Below, in pieces: positions 61,531 to 64,000 of a DNA stretch of 64,000 bases. The translations under genes were made by a program, and so were the position numbers. Below the pieces are notes generated by a model. That model saw only the letters and a program-made list of their open reading frames with translations, did not search any database and had not been told where the DNA came from. Source of the stretch: Anaerolineae bacterium (GTDB taxonomy: Bacteria > Chloroflexota > Anaerolineae > UBA4142 > SHND01); NCBI GenBank assembly GCA_021463195.1, contig JAJTXZ010000006.1, forward strand, positions 40,482 through 104,481, written 5' to 3'. The stretch's first letter is position 1. The number at the start of each line of letters is the position of its first letter.

Positions 61531-63201
61531 ATGAAACGATTCCTCCTTTTTTCATTGGCGCTCGCCGCGCTGCTTTTATTTGTGACCGGCTCGTTTCCGC
61601 GCGAAACGGACGCCGCGCCCGAATGGCAAACCTTTGCGCCGCCGCATTGGATTCTCGGACCCATTCAAGGCGCGGACGGCAATGAAAAAACCGTTCTGCG
61701 CAATTTCGACAAAATCGAACAAGCTAAAATTCCCATCACCGCGTTTCATTTCGACGCGCCCGATTGGATGACTTGCGCGGGCAATTTGAATTTCAAATAC
61801 AGCGACGCGGTGTTGAACCGAATGCGCGCGCGCGGTTGGCGCGGACTGTTTTGGGTGGTGCCGTTAATCGGTCTCGACTGCGACGAATATCAAGTCGCCA
61901 AAGACAACGACTATTTTATTTTGGGCAACGATGGCCAACCCATCGTCACCAATAATTTTACGGGACACGGCAGTTGGATTGATTTTGACAATCCCGCGGC
62001 GGTAGCGTATTGGTACACCTTATTAGACCGCGTGCAAAATCGCGTCGGCGATATTCTCGGCGGCTTTTATACGGACAGCGTGCGTCCCGACAATGCGAAC
62101 GGCGAAATCGCGTACGGCGAAAAATACGCGTTGGCGCTGCTCGAGTACACACGCGGGCATGTTCCGGATGGCGATGTCGTTTTCAAAGCGTACGGCGTCA
62201 ATACGCCAAGTAATGCGTGGCTGGCGCAATACGCGCATGTCGCGTACGTGAATGATTTGCCCACCAATTTTGACGGGATGCAGACTGGCATCAAACGCGT
62301 ATTCAGAACCGCCCGCCTCATGCCGCTGCCCTACAACGAATTGTCCGGTTTCGCCAAAGCCCCGCCCGATTCTGAAACGTACATTCGACGATTGCATTGG
62401 GGCGCGCTGCAACCTGTGATGGAAAATGTGCCGTGGGGCAAACAGCCGTGGGATCCGATTTTTTCGCCGCAAGTGATGCAAGTGTATCGTTATTATGGCA
62501 CGCTGCATCGCGAATTGGAACCCTACTTGCGCACCTATGATCAACTCGCGTTTGAAACGCATGAACCGATTTTACGCGAAACAAATAACGCGCGATATAC
62601 CGCGCAGCTGGGCGCGGATATTTTCACGCAATTCATCACCAGTTATACGCGCTCGGTCCAAATCCAATTGCCGCCCGGTGAATGGGTGGACTATTGGAAT
62701 CAAGCCATCCTTTATAAAGGCAATCAAACCATTTCCTACAGTACGCCGCCGGGCAAAGAACCCATTTTTATTCGACGCGGCGCGATTCTGCCGCTGCGCG
62801 TTCGCAATAATCTCACCGGCAACGGCACTCGAAATTCCGTCAACGCGCTGACTTTGAACGGCTATCGTTGGGGGCATTCCAGTTCGCGTTATTATGACGA
62901 TGACACCGGCTGGATTACGTTGGACATGGCAACCAAGAAAAATCGCATGGCGCTTTGCACGCTCGACAATGCGCCGTCCGAACCAATCATCTGGCGCGTC
63001 CGCGCGATTGACGCGAAACCGCAGACTGTCACCGTCCAAAACGGCGCGATCGGCATCAATACCGCGTGGGGCGCGCCCTTGACCGCGCGCAAAAGCGAAA
63101 GCGCCGTCGGCGCGGCGGACAGCGGTTGGTATTATGACGCGGCGGCAAAATTATTAATCGCTAAAATTTCCATCCCCGGCACGGATTGTCCCGCGCCCTG
63201 A
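61531..63201 (+). CDS. Secreted GH31-like glycoside hydrolase
   Basis: The 556-residue protein has a signal peptide (about 1-28) and a (beta/alpha)8 barrel. FHFDAPDWM, WIDFDNPAAVAYW and GGFYTDSVRPD (D182 as likely nucleophile) match GH31 order, and the C-terminal IFIRRGAILPL strand is typical of GH31. The N-terminal beta-sandwich of most GH31 enzymes is missing, so it is a short member. GH31 enzymes remove or transfer alpha-linked glucose or xylose. The position between two GT-C genes suggests trimming of the same surface glycan. Confidence 0.75.
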   Translation: MKRFLLFSLALAALLLFVTGSFPRETDAAPEWQTFAPPHWILGPIQGADGNEKTVLRNFDKIEQAKIPITAFHFDAPDWMTCAGNLNFKYSDAVLNRMRARGWRGLFWVVPLIGLDCDEYQVAKDNDYFILGNDGQPIVTNNFTGHGSWIDFDNPAAVAYWYTLLDRVQNRVGDILGGFYTDSVRPDNANGEIAYGEKYALALLEYTRGHVPDGDVVFKAYGVNTPSNAWLAQYAHVAYVNDLPTNFDGMQTGIKRVFRTARLMPLPYNELSGFAKAPPDSETYIRRLHWGALQPVMENVPWGKQPWDPIFSPQVMQVYRYYGTLHRELEPYLRTYDQLAFETHEPILRETNNARYTAQLGADIFTQFITSYTRSVQIQLPPGEWVDYWNQAILYKGNQTISYSTPPGKEPIFIRRGAILPLRVRNNLTGNGTRNSVNALTLNGYRWGHSSSRYYDDDTGWITLDMATKKNRMALCTLDNAPSEPIIWRVRAIDAKPQTVTVQNGAIGINTAWGAPLTARKSESAVGAADSGWYYDAAAKLLIAKISIPGTDCPAP

Positions 63202-63212
63202 TTCGCGCGCGC

Positions 63213-64000
63213 ATGAAAGTTTTTGCTCGACCCGCAGCGCCGCCGCTTACCCGTACTGCTGCCGCTTGGCACAAGCTGCGCCAACGGTGGCAACGCTATT
63301 TTTTCGCGCTGCCGCCATTAGCGTTGGCGCTCATCACGCTGCTCGTCGTCTGGCAATACAATCCGCTGCAGCGCCCCTTGACCGGCGACAGCGGCGTCTT
63401 TGCGTATCTGGCGCAGTTGGTCGCCGACGGTTTTCCGCCGCATAAATACGCGTTCAACGAACAAGCGTCATTAACATTTTTGATCGGCGGCGCGTTCATG
63501 CGCTTGGGCGATAGCTTGGGCATCCATCGGATGCTGGCTCTGCGCGCGGCAAGCGTCATCTGTTTTGGCGCCATTGTCCTCCTCACCTACAGTTTGACTT
63601 GGCGTTGGACGCGTTCGATTTGGGCGGCATTTACGGCAGGCATCATCCTGGTCGGCATGGAGGGCTTGGGCGTGCGCGCCGCGAGCGCGTTGGAACCCAA
63701 AGCGTTAATGCTGCTCTTTGGTTTGGCGACTTTGCTCGCGCTACAAAAACGCAGTTGGGTTTGGGCAGGCGCGTTCAGCGGCTTGGCGGGTTTGGTTTGG
63801 CAAATCGCGTGGGGTTATCTCATCGTCGCGTTGCTGCTCGCGCTGACGCAAGGCGGCATCACTCGACGCGCGCGCGTGCGCGCGTTCTTGTGGACGCTAG
63901 CGCCCGCGCTCGGCGTTTTCGGCGTGTATATTTTATATTTTGTCGCGCGCGACGCTTCGGTTGAAATGTTTCAACAAACCTTTTGGGCGCCCGCGTTGAT
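63213..64000 (+). CDS. GT-C-type membrane glycosyltransferase, paralogue 3 (3' end cut by window edge)
   Basis: The frame opens at ATG 63213 and stays open to the window end, giving at least 262 residues. The first loop LTGDSGVFAYLAQLVADG, the FPPHKYAFNEQ and LEPKALMLLFGLATLLALQ segments and AGLVWQIAWGYL match paralogues 1 and 2. At least six spans are present. It follows the GH31-like gene by 11 bases. Confidence 0.8.
   Translation, partial: MKVFARPAAPPLTRTAAAWHKLRQRWQRYFFALPPLALALITLLVVWQYNPLQRPLTGDSGVFAYLAQLVADGFPPHKYAFNEQASLTFLIGGAFMRLGDSLGIHRMLALRAASVICFGAIVLLTYSLTWRWTRSIWAAFTAGIILVGMEGLGVRAASALEPKALMLLFGLATLLALQKRSWVWAGAFSGLAGLVWQIAWGYLIVALLLALTQGGITRRARVRAFLWTLAPALGVFGVYILYFVARDASVEMFQQTFWAPAL

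Overview
The window reads as a chromosomal segment of an uncultured bacterium. It is rich in GCGC-type words, with no ribosomal RNA and no phage or transposase gene. The gene families (DUF2330, PqqD-like, GT-C membrane proteins, an L31 with a long charged tail, cytoplasmic AlkP-superfamily phosphohydrolases, LPG-synthase-type flippase) fit Chloroflexota (Anaerolineae-like) best. That placement is inference from gene content, not from a marker gene.

Layout. 1-7.1 kb: a truncated multi-membrane protein, a secreted protein with one CXXCH motif, two secreted parallel beta-helix proteins and a secreted Cys-rich protein. 7.2-21.1 kb (all minus strand): an envelope-sugar block. It holds GT-C, GT4 and GT2 glycosyltransferases, a mercaptopyruvate-type sulfurtransferase, and a DegT aminotransferase, hexapeptide acetyltransferase and Gfo/Idh dehydrogenase that together look like the WbpE/WbpD/WbpB route to a 2,3-diacetamido uronic acid. 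PdxH lies among them, followed by a PIN toxin-antitoxin pair and a sat / AlkP phosphohydrolase / cysC operon for PAPS. 21.1-29.5 kb: an accessory stretch with a TIR-FGE membrane protein, decayed nuclease and phosphohydrolase fragments, a DUF433/DUF5615 toxin-antitoxin pair, another AlkP protein, a YfhO-like membrane protein and a PqqD-Tat protein. 29.5-42.4 kb: PQQ-type dehydrogenase, thymidine kinase, a MarR-controlled ABC exporter, a two-component system with a CBS protein, then housekeeping genes (rplU, rpmA, rpmE, inositol-phosphatase, tRNA-Leu, peptide-binding protein, secG). 42.7-64 kb (all plus strand): a second envelope block with a sugar epimerase, Wzt-like ABC ATPase, two AlkP phosphohydrolases, an AlgJ-like/MBOAT acylation pair, an FG-GAP/ASPIC protein, PhoD, a PQQ-type lipoprotein, a flippase-like protein, four GT-C proteins (the last truncated) and a GH31-like glycosidase.

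Together the genes suggest synthesis, O-acylation, possible sulfation, export and trimming of cell-surface glycans. No polysaccharide polymerase, Wzm permease or sulfotransferase is visible, so the picture is incomplete.

The most striking non-coding structure is a set of short iterated repeats (7-, 8- and 10-base units) scattered from 12 to 28 kb and at 45 kb. They sit at gene junctions and inside reading frames, and they supply stop codons, start codons and C-terminal tails. Other signals are a 54-base inverted repeat pair 8 kb apart, a two-member palindrome family, three promoters placed so that the mRNA would be almost leaderless, and two stray copies of an AlkP gene 3' end, one just downstream of a toxin-antitoxin pair and one just downstream of a nuclease fragment.
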